64,000 nucleotides of DNA from JAJTFA01 sp051715425 (GCA_051715425.1 JBPXJS010000041.1:409601-473600); one strand, 5' to 3'; shown: positions 38,288 to 47,372, counted from the stretch's first letter. The notes: generated by a model not told the origin, from the letters alone. Numbers and translations: made by a program.

Positions 38288-39298
38288 ATGAAACAGGGGT
38301 TTAAGTTATTTAAAAACAGGGTAACTCATATACTGATGCTGCTTATATTGGCTTTGGGGGTTCATGCTCAGGATCCTCAATTTACTCAGTATTATGCCAA
38401 TCCCATCTACACCAACCCGGCATTTGCAGGCAGCTCAACTGTGGGGCGTGCTGTAATCAACTATAGAAGTCAGTGGCCCACTATTTCCGGCACTTTCAGA
38501 ACATTTTCCGCATCCTATGACGAACATTATGATGTAATAAACGGAGGAATCGGGGTGATGCTTACCGGTGATGAAGCTGGTGAAGGTACATTGAGAACGA
38601 TTTCTTTGAGTGGTGTTTATTCTTATCAGATCATCATTAACAAATACCTTACAGTAAGGGCAGGCATTCAGGGTGCTGTATTTCAAAAATCAATTGAATT
38701 TGGCAAACTTAAGTTTTACGACCAGATCGTAAAACAGAAGGGCTTTGTATACCTTACACAGGAACTACCCACTTCGCCAACGGTATTTTATTCCAACTTC
38801 TCCGCAGGGATGGTAGCATATACCAATTATTTTTATGGCGGATTTGCCATTCACAACCTGAATGAACCTCAGCAAGACTTTTACCCCGAATCCGGAGACC
38901 CCGATACGCGTTCAAATGTACCCATGAGGTATACCGGGCATATGGGTCTTATGATTCCGATAACCAAAGGCCGCTCACCTAAATTCTCCACCACCTTGTA
39001 CCCTAATATTCTCTACATGCAGCAAAAACAGTTTAACCAGCTGAATGCAGGACTCTATCTGAGCAAAGGGCAATATGTATTTGGTGGTTACTTCAGGCAA
39101 AACTCAGTGAACTCTGATGCTATAATATTTCTTTTGGGATTGCGTTTACCTAAGTTAAGGATTGGATTTTCATACGATGCCACTTTATCTGATGCGCGTC
39201 CGGGTGCCAAACAATCTTACGAGGTATCTCTGGCATTCGAACTCAAGAAAAGAACACCGAAAAGAACGATCAGGTCCATTAAATGTCCTGAATTTTAG
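38288..39298 (+). CDS. PorP/SprF family T9SS outer-membrane protein (copy 1)
   Basis: 336 residues. A signal peptide (ending VHAQ) is followed by DPQFTQYYANPIYTNPAFAG, the standard N-terminal motif of PorP/SprF, and a beta-barrel. The C-terminus KCPEF matches that of the next gene. Family members help secretion of particular T9SS cargo and the GldK/PorK complex. The start is the second of two nearby ATGs (38284 is out of frame). Tandem with a paralogue 30 bases downstream. Confidence 0.9.
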   Translation: MKQGFKLFKNRVTHILMLLILALGVHAQDPQFTQYYANPIYTNPAFAGSSTVGRAVINYRSQWPTISGTFRTFSASYDEHYDVINGGIGVMLTGDEAGEGTLRTISLSGVYSYQIIINKYLTVRAGIQGAVFQKSIEFGKLKFYDQIVKQKGFVYLTQELPTSPTVFYSNFSAGMVAYTNYFYGGFAIHNLNEPQQDFYPESGDPDTRSNVPMRYTGHMGLMIPITKGRSPKFSTTLYPNILYMQQKQFNQLNAGLYLSKGQYVFGGYFRQNSVNSDAIIFLLGLRLPKLRIGFSYDATLSDARPGAKQSYEVSLAFELKKRTPKRTIRSIKCPEF

Positions 39299-39328
39299 AA
39301 GTTTTTCGTATATTCGAAACCTTAGAAA

Positions 39329-40315
39329 ATGGGTAAATTTCCCGCTGTCATATGGCTGATATTATTATCTAACGGATTGTTCGCTCAGGATCCGCAGCTA
39401 TCTCAGTTTTATTCCAATCCAATTTATACCAATCCTGCCTTTGCGGGCTCTGCCACCAATGCACGGTTTGTAATCAGCGGAAGAAGCCAGTATATCGGGC
39501 TAAATAAAAATTACCGTACCGGCATTGCCTCCTTTGATATGAACATGATGGAACTAAACGGGGGTATTGGACTTTTGGCAATGACTGATGTGGCCGGAGA
39601 CGGGAACCTTACAGCTACAGTTGCCGGTGCTACCTATGCCTATCATGTAGCCATAAACCGTGAACTTTCCATGCGTGCCGGTATTCAGGCTGATTTCCAT
39701 CAAAGATCCTACGATTTTAACAAGTTTCGGTTTGGTGATATGATTGATGACCGTTACGGTTTTATCAAACAAACTACTGAAAAAGTAGGGCGTGAACAGA
39801 TCAGTTTTCTTAACTTTTCTACCGGACTTCTTTTTTACACAAACATTATCTATGGAGGCTTTGCCGTGCATAATATGACGGAACCTAACCAATCTTTTTA
39901 CTCCCCCACCAGTTCTGCGGATGAATTTAAACTGCCCAGAAGATATACTGCTCATGCAGGCGCCAATATATACCTGACCCATGAAAGGGAAGAAAAAAAC
40001 AGAATGATGCTCTCCCCCAGTATTTTATATATGCAGCAACGCAACTATAACCAGCTTAATCTGGGCCTGTATCTTAAAAAACAAGCACTTACCACCGGAT
40101 TATGGTTCAGGCAAACCACCAATAATGCAGATGCGGTAATTGTGCTGGTAGGCTTAAAATTGCCTAAATTCAGGGTTGGCTACAGTTTCGATGTGACAGT
40201 TTCTAACTCTAAATCTGCAACTTACGGATCTCACGAAGTTTCCTTATCGTTTGAAATTTCAAGGAAGCGGAAAGAAAGAAGAACATTTAAACCTATTATT
40301 TGCCCTGAATTTTAA
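39329..40315 (+). CDS. PorP/SprF family T9SS outer-membrane protein (copy 2)
   Basis: 328 residues. The signal peptide ends LFAQ and is followed by DPQLSQFYSNPIYTNPAFAG, nearly the same as copy 1; both end in CPEF and have the same overall layout, so they are tandem paralogues. A near-match -7 element, TATATTCG (39310-39317), lies upstream. Presumed role: outer-membrane partner of the gliding/T9SS machinery with the gldJ-like gene that follows. Confidence 0.9.
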   Translation: MGKFPAVIWLILLSNGLFAQDPQLSQFYSNPIYTNPAFAGSATNARFVISGRSQYIGLNKNYRTGIASFDMNMMELNGGIGLLAMTDVAGDGNLTATVAGATYAYHVAINRELSMRAGIQADFHQRSYDFNKFRFGDMIDDRYGFIKQTTEKVGREQISFLNFSTGLLFYTNIIYGGFAVHNMTEPNQSFYSPTSSADEFKLPRRYTAHAGANIYLTHEREEKNRMMLSPSILYMQQRNYNQLNLGLYLKKQALTTGLWFRQTTNNADAVIVLVGLKLPKFRVGYSFDVTVSNSKSATYGSHEVSLSFEISRKRKERRTFKPIICPEF

Positions 40316-40349
40316 AGAAAAAGCTGGACTAATATCCTTTTTTTTTCGT

Positions 40350-40357
40350 TATATTTG
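40350..40357 (+). promoter_or_regulatory. Candidate -7 element before gldJ
   Basis: TATATTTG is a perfect match to TAnnTTTG, 24 bases before the ATG. I see no TTG at the standard distance, so transcription may be weak or from another signal. Confidence 0.45.
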
Positions 40358-40381
40358 AAAACTTTAAGATAACTAATACAT

Positions 40382-41833
40382 ATGAAGTACGCTTCAAAGT
40401 TTGTTTATGCTGTATTGTTTGCACATGTTTTATTCATGAGTGCATCCTGCAACAAAAATAAAAAATCTGCAACCACCGGTTGGAAATACAATGACCCTAA
40501 ATGGGGTGGCTTTGAGCGCCACAAGTTCAAGGAACAGGAAACCGGCCCGGGTCTCGTATTTGTTGAGGGTGGTACCATTACACTTGGTTCTCAGGAACAG
40601 GATGTAACTTATGAGCGCAACAACCTGAAAAGGCGCGTATCTATTCCAAGTTTTTACATGGATGAAACCGAAGTAACCAACTTTCACTACCTTGAATACC
40701 TTTACTGGCTTGGAAGGGTTTATGTAAGTAACCCGGTTATTTTCCAAAAAGCCTTGCCTGATACCCTGGTATGGAGAAATAAACTTTCCTACAATGAGCC
40801 TTACGTACTTTATTACCTGCGTCACCCTGCCTACAGGGAATATCCGGTAGTTGGTGTTAGCTGGCTTCAGGCTACTGCCTATGCTCAATGGCGTACCGAC
40901 CGTGTGAACGAAATGATTATGGCCAGAGAAGGGTTAATTCACCTTGACGTAGAGAAATCGGTAGATGACAATAACTTTAATACGGAAGCTTACCTGTTGG
41001 GATTATATACACCAAGTGTAAAAAAAGAACTGCGTGATTTTAGCCCTCAGGGAAAAACAAGGCAGGTAAGAATGGAAGATGGTATTTTATTACCTGAATA
41101 CCGCCTGCCTACAGAAGCAGAGTGGGAATATGCTGCATATTCTTATATCTCTCCTGAGTTTAATGAAAACATTGATGTGAAAAGAATTTATCCATGGGAT
41201 GGCTTAACACTGAGAAGAAGTGATACCGAAAAAACGCGTGGCAATATGTATGCTAACTATACACGTGGAAGAGGTGATGCTGCAGGTGTGGCCGGTAAGT
41301 TGAACGATGCGTTTTTCTATACTGCACCAGTTAAGAGTGATGAGTTCCTTCCTAACGACTTTGGTTTATATCATATGGCAGGTAATGTGAGTGAATGGGT
41401 GATGGATGTTTATCGTCCGCTTACCTGGGAAGATGCCAATGACCTGAATCCTTTCAGGGGTAACGTTTATAAAACCAAAGTAACCGATGCGGATGGTTTT
41501 GTAAGTGAAAAAGACAGTTTGGGACGTATTCCTTATAAAGATGTTGATCCTACTAAAATCACTCCTGGCCAGCGCAGAAACTACCAGAAATCTGACAATA
41601 TCGGATTTAAAGACGAGCTTAAATATTCTGAAATTGATCAGCAATATGAATATTCAGCAAGTACGCTGGTAAATAATATTGCAAGGGTTTACAAAGGTGG
41701 TTCGTGGAACGATAAAGCTTATTGGTTACACCCGGGCAACCGCAGGTATCTTGATCAGGATCTATCTACAGCAACAATTGGTTTCCGTTGTGTGATGGAC
41801 AGGTTAGGCGATGCAAGAAACGACAACAAATAA
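40382..41833 (+). CDS. gldJ: Gliding/T9SS lipoprotein, GldJ-like (SUMF1/formylglycine-generating-enzyme fold)
   Basis: 483 residues. A lipoprotein signal peptide has its lipobox at MSASC (Cys23). TGWKYNDPKWGGFE and VFVEGGTITLGSQEQDV precede the FGE-sulfatase domain (SFYMDETEVTN, RLPTEAEWEYAA, GNVSEWVMDV, IGFRCVMD). GldJ and GldK are paralogues; the KYNDP start and the pattern around EYLYWL favour GldJ. They form the outer-membrane ring complex for the T9SS and gliding. The T9SS motor genes gldL, gldM and gldN do not follow here; a terminator does. Confidence 0.75.
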   Translation: MKYASKFVYAVLFAHVLFMSASCNKNKKSATTGWKYNDPKWGGFERHKFKEQETGPGLVFVEGGTITLGSQEQDVTYERNNLKRRVSIPSFYMDETEVTNFHYLEYLYWLGRVYVSNPVIFQKALPDTLVWRNKLSYNEPYVLYYLRHPAYREYPVVGVSWLQATAYAQWRTDRVNEMIMAREGLIHLDVEKSVDDNNFNTEAYLLGLYTPSVKKELRDFSPQGKTRQVRMEDGILLPEYRLPTEAEWEYAAYSYISPEFNENIDVKRIYPWDGLTLRRSDTEKTRGNMYANYTRGRGDAAGVAGKLNDAFFYTAPVKSDEFLPNDFGLYHMAGNVSEWVMDVYRPLTWEDANDLNPFRGNVYKTKVTDADGFVSEKDSLGRIPYKDVDPTKITPGQRRNYQKSDNIGFKDELKYSEIDQQYEYSASTLVNNIARVYKGGSWNDKAYWLHPGNRRYLDQDLSTATIGFRCVMDRLGDARNDNK

Positions 41834-41854
41834 TATCTTATCCGGTTTATTATC

Positions 41855-41898
41855 GGAATAAAAGAAAAGGCCGCAAATGCGGCCTTTTCTTTTATTCC
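41855..41898. terminator. Bidirectional terminator
   Basis: A perfect 20-base inverted repeat (41855-41874 with 41879-41898), 4-base loop, A-rich on both outer arms. It serves gldJ rightward and the serine hydrolase leftward, and it contains the stop codon of the hydrolase gene (41892-41894). Confidence 0.92.
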
Positions 41899-43007
41899 AT
41901 ATTTCTGGCGTAATCGTAAAACAATGCGGGCCAGTTCACATTTCCATAATCTTCGCCCAGCCGAACAATAATTAACTTCTTAGAAGGGTATACATAAATA
42001 TACTGCCCAAGATGTCCCCATGCCATAAAAGCATCTTCCCCATTCTTATTTCGTATCCACCACTGGTATTTATAATAATCAACACTTCCCTCTTTTACCA
42101 CCGGACTAAGACTTTCTCTCACCCACTCGGCAGGTATTATTTCTTTTCCGTTCCACATGCCGTTATTTAAATATAAACGGCCAAATTTGGCAAAATCCCT
42201 GGCAGTTGCATTTAAACAACAAAACGTTTTTTCCAATCCGTTCTCCTCTTTATCAAGGCTCCAGCTACCGTTAAACTCAGGTTCCAGCCTGAACCAGATT
42301 CTTCTGTCGAGGTAATGGGTAATTGTTTCCCCTTTTAATGCCCTTTGCAAAACCCAACCAAGGAGTTGGGTATTCCCACTATTGTATCTGAACTGTGTAC
42401 CGGGAGTTTCCATTAACTCCAGTTCCTTGCAATACTTTTTTGCATCATTTCCATAATACAGCTTAGCAGCCTCGCCAAAAGGATCCTTATAACTTTCCTT
42501 AAACTTAATACCTGATGTCATTTGCAACAGGTGTTTAATGGTAATGCTGTCAAATCCGTTTGGTTTTAGTTCAGGAATATAATTGGTTATGGGTTCGTTT
42601 ACGGATTGTATTAAACCATCCTTTAGGGCACATCCTATTAACGCAGAAGTATACGATTTGGCCATGGAGAATGAGGGAATAAGGCTTGATGAGTCACGGT
42701 TCATCAGGTAACGTTCATAAATAATGGAATCCTCCTTAATAATGAGGTACGCTACCGTTTTATTCAGTACCAGAAACTCTTCAAAAGGCCGTGGTTTGCC
42801 ATCCATCATCACAGAATGCGGAATGCTGTTATTGCCAATAAACCCTTTGTAGAAAACAAAAGGTTTGTTATGCGCATGCATATAATTAGATGGAAACCTT
42901 TTGTGATCATCAATATCCGGGTAAAGGTAAATCAGCCCGCGACCAAGGTAGCAGGAGGTGAAAACCAGTGAAATAAAAGCCAGGATAAGGAGAGGTTTTT
43001 TAATCAT
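41892..43007 (-). CDS. Serine hydrolase of the beta-lactamase/class C family (lipoprotein)
   Basis: 371 residues. An N-terminal lipobox at FTSC (Cys19) is followed by the class C/esterase fold, with nucleophile Ser114 and Lys117 in SMAK, tyrosine motif YNSG, and a later HLGQYIYV. Members include esterases, D-amino-acid amidases and penicillin-binding-like hydrolases, so antibiotic hydrolysis should not be assumed. It should be anchored in the periplasm or at the cell surface. Confidence 0.83.
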   Translation of the reverse strand: MIKKPLLILAFISLVFTSCYLGRGLIYLYPDIDDHKRFPSNYMHAHNKPFVFYKGFIGNNSIPHSVMMDGKPRPFEEFLVLNKTVAYLIIKEDSIIYERYLMNRDSSSLIPSFSMAKSYTSALIGCALKDGLIQSVNEPITNYIPELKPNGFDSITIKHLLQMTSGIKFKESYKDPFGEAAKLYYGNDAKKYCKELELMETPGTQFRYNSGNTQLLGWVLQRALKGETITHYLDRRIWFRLEPEFNGSWSLDKEENGLEKTFCCLNATARDFAKFGRLYLNNGMWNGKEIIPAEWVRESLSPVVKEGSVDYYKYQWWIRNKNGEDAFMAWGHLGQYIYVYPSKKLIIVRLGEDYGNVNWPALFYDYARNME

Positions 43008-43068
43008 ATGAGGTGCAATTTACAAAGGTGTGGTGAAATGCAATTAACAATCTGTTATTTTCGTGTGA

Positions 43069-43746
43069 ATGTATCCTTCAAAGGACTCGTATATCAATAT
43101 TCACACCCATCATAAACCAAGGTTACTGGAGGAGTTTGTGATCCGCAATGCCTATTTGCCTCCTCATGCAGCTAAACTTGTTCATTTAAACTATGGCATT
43201 TCATGCGGGGTTCATCCCTGGTTCTCCGATAAATACAGTGCAGCCAAGGTAATGGCTAAACTAAATGATGCCGTATCCTGTGAAAAGGTATTGGCCGTTG
43301 GGGAAATTGGGATGGATCTGTCCATATCCATCCCACTAAACATTCAGAAGCAAGTGTTCGAAGTGCAACTCGATATAGCTTCACAAAAAGCAATTCCTGT
43401 TGTTATACACGCTGTAAAAACCTATTACGATTTTGTTCCCTATCTTAAAACTACAGATGTATGTTTTATTTTTCATCAGTTTAATGGAAACCGGCAACAG
43501 GCTGATACGCTCCTGGAACATGGGGCTATTTTCTCCTTCGGTAAAAATCTATTTAATTACAAAAGCGATGACATTCTCCGGTTTTTACCGGAAGGCCATT
43601 TTTTTCTCGAAACAGACACAAGCAATCACCTTCATATTGCAGATATATACAGAAAAGCGGCCGAGATAAGAAATACGGAAGAACACATACTAAAAGAAGA
43701 ACTCTTTAATACATTTGCCAGGGTTTTTGGTAACAAACAAAAATGA
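43069..43746 (+). CDS. TatD-family metal-dependent hydrolase
   Basis: 225 residues. The amidohydrolase metal motifs NIHTHH (near residue 12), VGEIGMD and a late ETDTS are seen, with GVHPWF between. Short TatD proteins are DNases or unassigned hydrolases. The stop overlaps the ATG of tcdA by four bases, so the two are translationally coupled. Confidence 0.83.
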   Translation: MYPSKDSYINIHTHHKPRLLEEFVIRNAYLPPHAAKLVHLNYGISCGVHPWFSDKYSAAKVMAKLNDAVSCEKVLAVGEIGMDLSISIPLNIQKQVFEVQLDIASQKAIPVVIHAVKTYYDFVPYLKTTDVCFIFHQFNGNRQQADTLLEHGAIFSFGKNLFNYKSDDILRFLPEGHFFLETDTSNHLHIADIYRKAAEIRNTEEHILKEELFNTFARVFGNKQK

Positions 43747-44477
43747 AAAAAGAAATTAAACCGTGGATGGGACGCACCCAATTGCTATTGGGCGAGGCCA
43801 AGCTGGAAAAACTTATTAATTCCAATGTATTGGTGGTTGGGCTGGGAGGAGTTGGCGGAATTGCTGCCGAAATGATTGCACGGGCAGGAGTTGGGAAAAT
43901 GACCATTGTGGATGCTGATGTGGTAGAAGAAACCAACAGAAACAGGCAGATACCCGCGCTGGTTAGCACTGATGGAATGCTTAAAACGGAGGTATTGGCA
44001 CAACGAATAAAAGATATTAATCCCGAAATAGAACTTACCGTAATCAGTGAATTTTTCAGAGATAACCTTACCCATGAAGTATTGGATAAAGGCCATTTTG
44101 ATTATGCACTGGATTGTATTGATACCTTATCGCCTAAGGTGTTTTTTATAAAAGCTTGTATTGACCGCCATATTCCACTTGTCAGTTCTATGGGTGCCGG
44201 TTCAAAAGTAGATCCAACCCAGGTTAAAGTGGCAGATATCTCAGAAACATATAACTGCCACCTGGCAAAGTATACCCGAAAATACCTGCACAAATTTGGT
44301 ATCCGTAAAGGCTTAAAAGCTGTGTTCTCAGCTGAAGAAGCGGCAAGTTACATGAATATTAAAGTAGTAAACGGCACCAACAAAAAATCCTCCCCGGGTA
44401 CCATGAGTTATATGCCTGCCGTATTTGGCTGCACCGTTGCCTCTGTAGCCATACGTGATCTTTTTGAACGGAAATGA
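43743..44477 (+). CDS. tcdA: tRNA threonylcarbamoyladenosine dehydratase
   Basis: 244 residues. The E1-like nucleotide loop VVGLGGVGGIAAEMIARAGVG is followed by the Asp/Arg site IVDADVVEETNRNRQ, both typical of TcdA (formerly CsdL). It cyclises t6A at tRNA position 37 to ct6A, using ATP. It overlaps the TatD gene by four bases. The E1 family includes ThiF and MoeB, but the NRNRQ form and YMPAVFG favour TcdA. Confidence 0.9.
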   Translation: MKKEIKPWMGRTQLLLGEAKLEKLINSNVLVVGLGGVGGIAAEMIARAGVGKMTIVDADVVEETNRNRQIPALVSTDGMLKTEVLAQRIKDINPEIELTVISEFFRDNLTHEVLDKGHFDYALDCIDTLSPKVFFIKACIDRHIPLVSSMGAGSKVDPTQVKVADISETYNCHLAKYTRKYLHKFGIRKGLKAVFSAEEAASYMNIKVVNGTNKKSSPGTMSYMPAVFGCTVASVAIRDLFERK

Positions 44478-44551
44478 AACAGATTGGCATTTTATCCTTA
44501 TTTATTCATGAGAATTTTCATATTTGCACCAACATTTAAACGTTTCAAAGC

Positions 44552-45781
44552 ATGACAAAAATAAAAGTAAATAACCCTGTTGTAGAACTTGATGGGGATG
44601 AAATGACCCGTATAATATGGAAGTTTATCAAGGATAAATTGATTCTTCCTTATATGGATCTGGATATTAAATATTACGACCTTGGCATGGAAAGCCGCGA
44701 TGCTACCAACGACCAGATTACAGTTGATGCTGCTGAGGCTATCAAAAAATACAATGTAGGTATTAAATGTGCCACCATTACACCTGATGAGGCAAGGGTA
44801 AAGGAATTTGGGCTGAAACAAATGTGGAAATCGCCAAACGGAACCATCAGAAATATCCTGGATGGTACCGTGTTCCGTGAGCCAATCGTTTGTAATAACG
44901 TACCTCGTTTGGTTCCAAACTGGACAGCCCCTATTTGTATCGGACGCCATGCATTTGGTGACCAATACCGGGCAACTGATTTTGTAACCAAAGGAAAAGG
45001 AAAACTTACCATCCGGTTTGAGGGAGAAAACGGAGAAGTAATTGAGCACGAAGTATACCAGTTTAAAGGTGACGGAGTAGCTCTTGCTATGTACAATACA
45101 GATGAGTCTATACGTGGATTTGCACGCGCCTGTTTTAATCAGGCATTAATGAAAAAATGGCCTCTTTATCTGTCAACCAAAAACACCATTCTTAAAAAGT
45201 ATGATGGCCGTTTTAAAGACATATTTGAAGATACCTATCAAAATGAATTTAAGGCCGAAATGGATAAAGCGGGAATTACCTATGAGCATCGTTTGATTGA
45301 TGATATGGTGGCTTCTGCGTTGAAATGGAACGGCAATTTTGTATGGGCCTGTAAAAACTATGACGGAGATGTGCAAAGCGATACCGTTGCTCAGGGTTTC
45401 GGATCACTTGGTTTAATGACATCAACCCTTGTTACCCCTGATGGAAAAACAATGGAGGCAGAGGCAGCACATGGAACGGTAACGCGCCACTACAGAGATC
45501 ATCAGGCAGGCAAACCAACCTCTACCAATCCAATTGCTTCTATTTTCGCATGGACACGTGGTCTTGAGTTTCGCGGGAAGCTTGATAATAACCAGGAGCT
45601 AATTAACTTCTGCCATGCGCTTGAGCAGGTATGTGTTGAAACCGTGGAAAGTGGTAAAATGACCAAGGATCTGGCTGTTTGTATTCACGGCAACAAAGTA
45701 ACCCATGGCGACCATTACCTCTATACAGAAGAGTTTCTGGATGCCCTTGACAGTAACCTGAAAGTAAAATTAGGTAAATAA
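44552..45781 (+). CDS. icd: NADP-dependent isocitrate dehydrogenase (homodimeric, eukaryote-like type)
   Basis: 409 residues. Substrate and cofactor motifs SPNGTIRN, GRHAFGDQYRATD and AAHGTVTRHYR, with YDGRFKDIF, belong to the dimeric NADP-type IDH. It oxidises isocitrate to 2-oxoglutarate in the TCA cycle and supplies NADPH. It ends at a clear terminator. Confidence 0.95.
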   Translation: MTKIKVNNPVVELDGDEMTRIIWKFIKDKLILPYMDLDIKYYDLGMESRDATNDQITVDAAEAIKKYNVGIKCATITPDEARVKEFGLKQMWKSPNGTIRNILDGTVFREPIVCNNVPRLVPNWTAPICIGRHAFGDQYRATDFVTKGKGKLTIRFEGENGEVIEHEVYQFKGDGVALAMYNTDESIRGFARACFNQALMKKWPLYLSTKNTILKKYDGRFKDIFEDTYQNEFKAEMDKAGITYEHRLIDDMVASALKWNGNFVWACKNYDGDVQSDTVAQGFGSLGLMTSTLVTPDGKTMEAEAAHGTVTRHYRDHQAGKPTSTNPIASIFAWTRGLEFRGKLDNNQELINFCHALEQVCVETVESGKMTKDLAVCIHGNKVTHGDHYLYTEEFLDALDSNLKVKLGK

Positions 45782-45804
45782 AACAACCTAACCCTATAAC
45801 CCCG

Positions 45805-45834
45805 AGGCCGGTTTGTATGTTCACAAACCGGCCT
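45805..45834 (+). terminator. Terminator after icd
   Basis: A perfect 12-base stem (45805-45816 with 45823-45834) and a 6-base loop are followed by TATTATTT. The T-run is short, so termination may be less efficient. Confidence 0.8.
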
Positions 45835-45869
45835 TATTATTTCGCAGCTGATACCATCGGTATCTTCCT

Positions 45870-45877
45870 TATATTTG
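45870..45877 (+). promoter_or_regulatory. Candidate -7 element before the BBC1/AIM3-like gene
   Basis: TATATTTG matches the consensus fully and lies 18 bases before the ATG at 45896. No good TTG is visible at the usual distance. Confidence 0.45.
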
Positions 45878-45895
45878 ATTAAACTGTTTGAATGC

Positions 45896-46357
45896 ATGAA
45901 ATTATTGATCGCCCTCTTTTTCTTATTTCCTTTTGCCGCTACAGAAGAGATTCCTGTAACCAATCAGAAAATTATTGCTTACGTAAATCAGTCTGTAGGA
46001 AAAAAAATTGATACCGGTGAATGCTGGGACCTGGCCAACGCTGCTTTAAATGCTGCCGATGCCAACTGGACCCCACCCTACCGGTTTGGCAAACCAGTTG
46101 ATTATAAAAAAGAAAAAATATTTCCCGGTGATATTATGCAGATCAATAATGTTACCATGGAATCGAAAACAGAAACATCGGTTACCCGCTGGAAAATGGC
46201 TGTGCATACCGCCATCCTGTATGAAGTGGGAACTGAAGGGAAAATTAAAGTAGCAGAGCAAAATGTAAACGGGGTAAGAAAAGTAATGATCAGCAACTGG
46301 AACCTGAACGACATAAAAAGCGGGAAGATGCAATTTTACAGGCCCCAGCCTAAGTAA
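45896..46357 (+). CDS. Exported cysteine-proteinase-fold protein (BBC1/AIM3-like)
   Basis: 153 residues from the ATG at 45896, with a signal peptide (MKLLIALFFLFPFAATEE); the frame is open to 45875. Motifs GECWDLANAAL (Cys43), PGDIMQ, VHTAIL (His104) and AEQNVNG (Asn123) match what I recall of the cysteine-proteinase-like domain of fungal BBC1/AIM3, and give a plausible Cys-His-Asn site as in NlpC/P60 or CHAP folds. Function unknown; a cell-wall amidase is possible. It converges on the J-protein gene with no gap. Confidence 0.6.
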   Translation: MKLLIALFFLFPFAATEEIPVTNQKIIAYVNQSVGKKIDTGECWDLANAALNAADANWTPPYRFGKPVDYKKEKIFPGDIMQINNVTMESKTETSVTRWKMAVHTAILYEVGTEGKIKVAEQNVNGVRKVMISNWNLNDIKSGKMQFYRPQPK

Positions 46358-47371
46358 TTAATCCCAATTATAATCCATATAAAAGCGGTGCTGTTTTACC
46401 ACCTTTAATCCAATTAATCCGGTTGCGGTATGATAGGTAATGGTATTGGCTGAAGTTACCTCTCCGAAATAATAAAACAGGCGAACACCGGCAAACTCGT
46501 CATACACATCATTCTCCAGGTAAATAAGTGTTGATTCTCCTGAATCTTCGGTGTCATATGGCCTGTAATGGTAGGTTTCTTCTGTAACGGGACCTGTAAA
46601 AGTATAATTCACAATAAGCAGGAAGGAAATAAACGCAGGCATTATACCAAAAGCAAGCATCACGTCATTTCTTTTGAAAAAGAAACGCATCAGAAAAAAA
46701 ACAATGAGGGGAAAAGAAATATAAGTGAGCAAGAGCGTAGTAACGGGAATAAATGTTTGCAGGCCAATATCAAAAAACACCCAGATGGTTATAATGGATA
46801 AAAAAAACAGGTGAAAATATTTCCACCTAAAGAGGTAACCAAAGGCATGAAAATATTTAGACAATGAAAACGTATCGGTGTATCGTGCGATATAATAAAA
46901 AATAGAAACTGCCAGCACATCAATGATCAGGGCGCTTATCAACCCCGAGCTTCCATTTTCCCTGTATGCCATATATGAAATAAGCAACAATACAAAAGCG
47001 GTAATGGCAATAATAAAAAAGTCAAGCGCATCAGCTATTGATGTAGCCGATTTATAGTAATCGGATTTAATAAATGCTTCATACTTCATCCGGGCATTTT
47101 CGGCAGCTCTTGCTCTTGCCTGTTGTTTTTGCTGCTCTGCCCATTGCTCTTCTGAAAACACCTGTCTGCTCTTTATTTTCCCCGACTGATAATCCATCAG
47201 GTACTCATAAGCTTCGGTAATTAATACAAATTTTTCCTGGGCATTGGGTTCCTTGCTCACATCCGGGTGAAACATCTTTGCCCGGTCTCTGAATGCTCTT
47301 TTTATTTCTTCGGCAGAAGGATTGCCTTCCAGTCCCAATACATTCAAGTAAAGTTGACGGGAAACGGGCAT
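46358..47371 (-). CDS. Membrane-anchored J-domain protein
   Basis: 337 residues. An N-terminal J-domain (about 5-65) with the HPD motif at 35-37 should stimulate a DnaK ATPase. A basic helix follows (AEQQKQQARARAAENARMKYE), then several hydrophobic segments (FIIAITAFVLLLISYMA, ALIIDVLAVSIFYYIA, HLFFLSIITIWVFFDIGL, FPLIVFFLMRFFF, MPAFISFLLIVNYTF) and a soluble end. It is a DnaJ-like co-chaperone tethered to the membrane, not canonical DnaJ (no zinc fingers). Confidence 0.82.
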   Translation of the reverse strand: MPVSRQLYLNVLGLEGNPSAEEIKRAFRDRAKMFHPDVSKEPNAQEKFVLITEAYEYLMDYQSGKIKSRQVFSEEQWAEQQKQQARARAAENARMKYEAFIKSDYYKSATSIADALDFFIIAITAFVLLLISYMAYRENGSSGLISALIIDVLAVSIFYYIARYTDTFSLSKYFHAFGYLFRWKYFHLFFLSIITIWVFFDIGLQTFIPVTTLLLTYISFPLIVFFLMRFFFKRNDVMLAFGIMPAFISFLLIVNYTFTGPVTEETYHYRPYDTEDSGESTLIYLENDVYDEFAGVRLFYYFGEVTSANTITYHTATGLIGLKVVKQHRFYMDYNWD

Positions 47372-47372
47372 A

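Noticed and set aside
41892..43007. Beta-lactam resistance from the SMAK hydrolase
   Set aside because: The class C fold covers many esterases and peptidases. The protein is a lipoprotein with no specific beta-lactamase signature that I can confirm.
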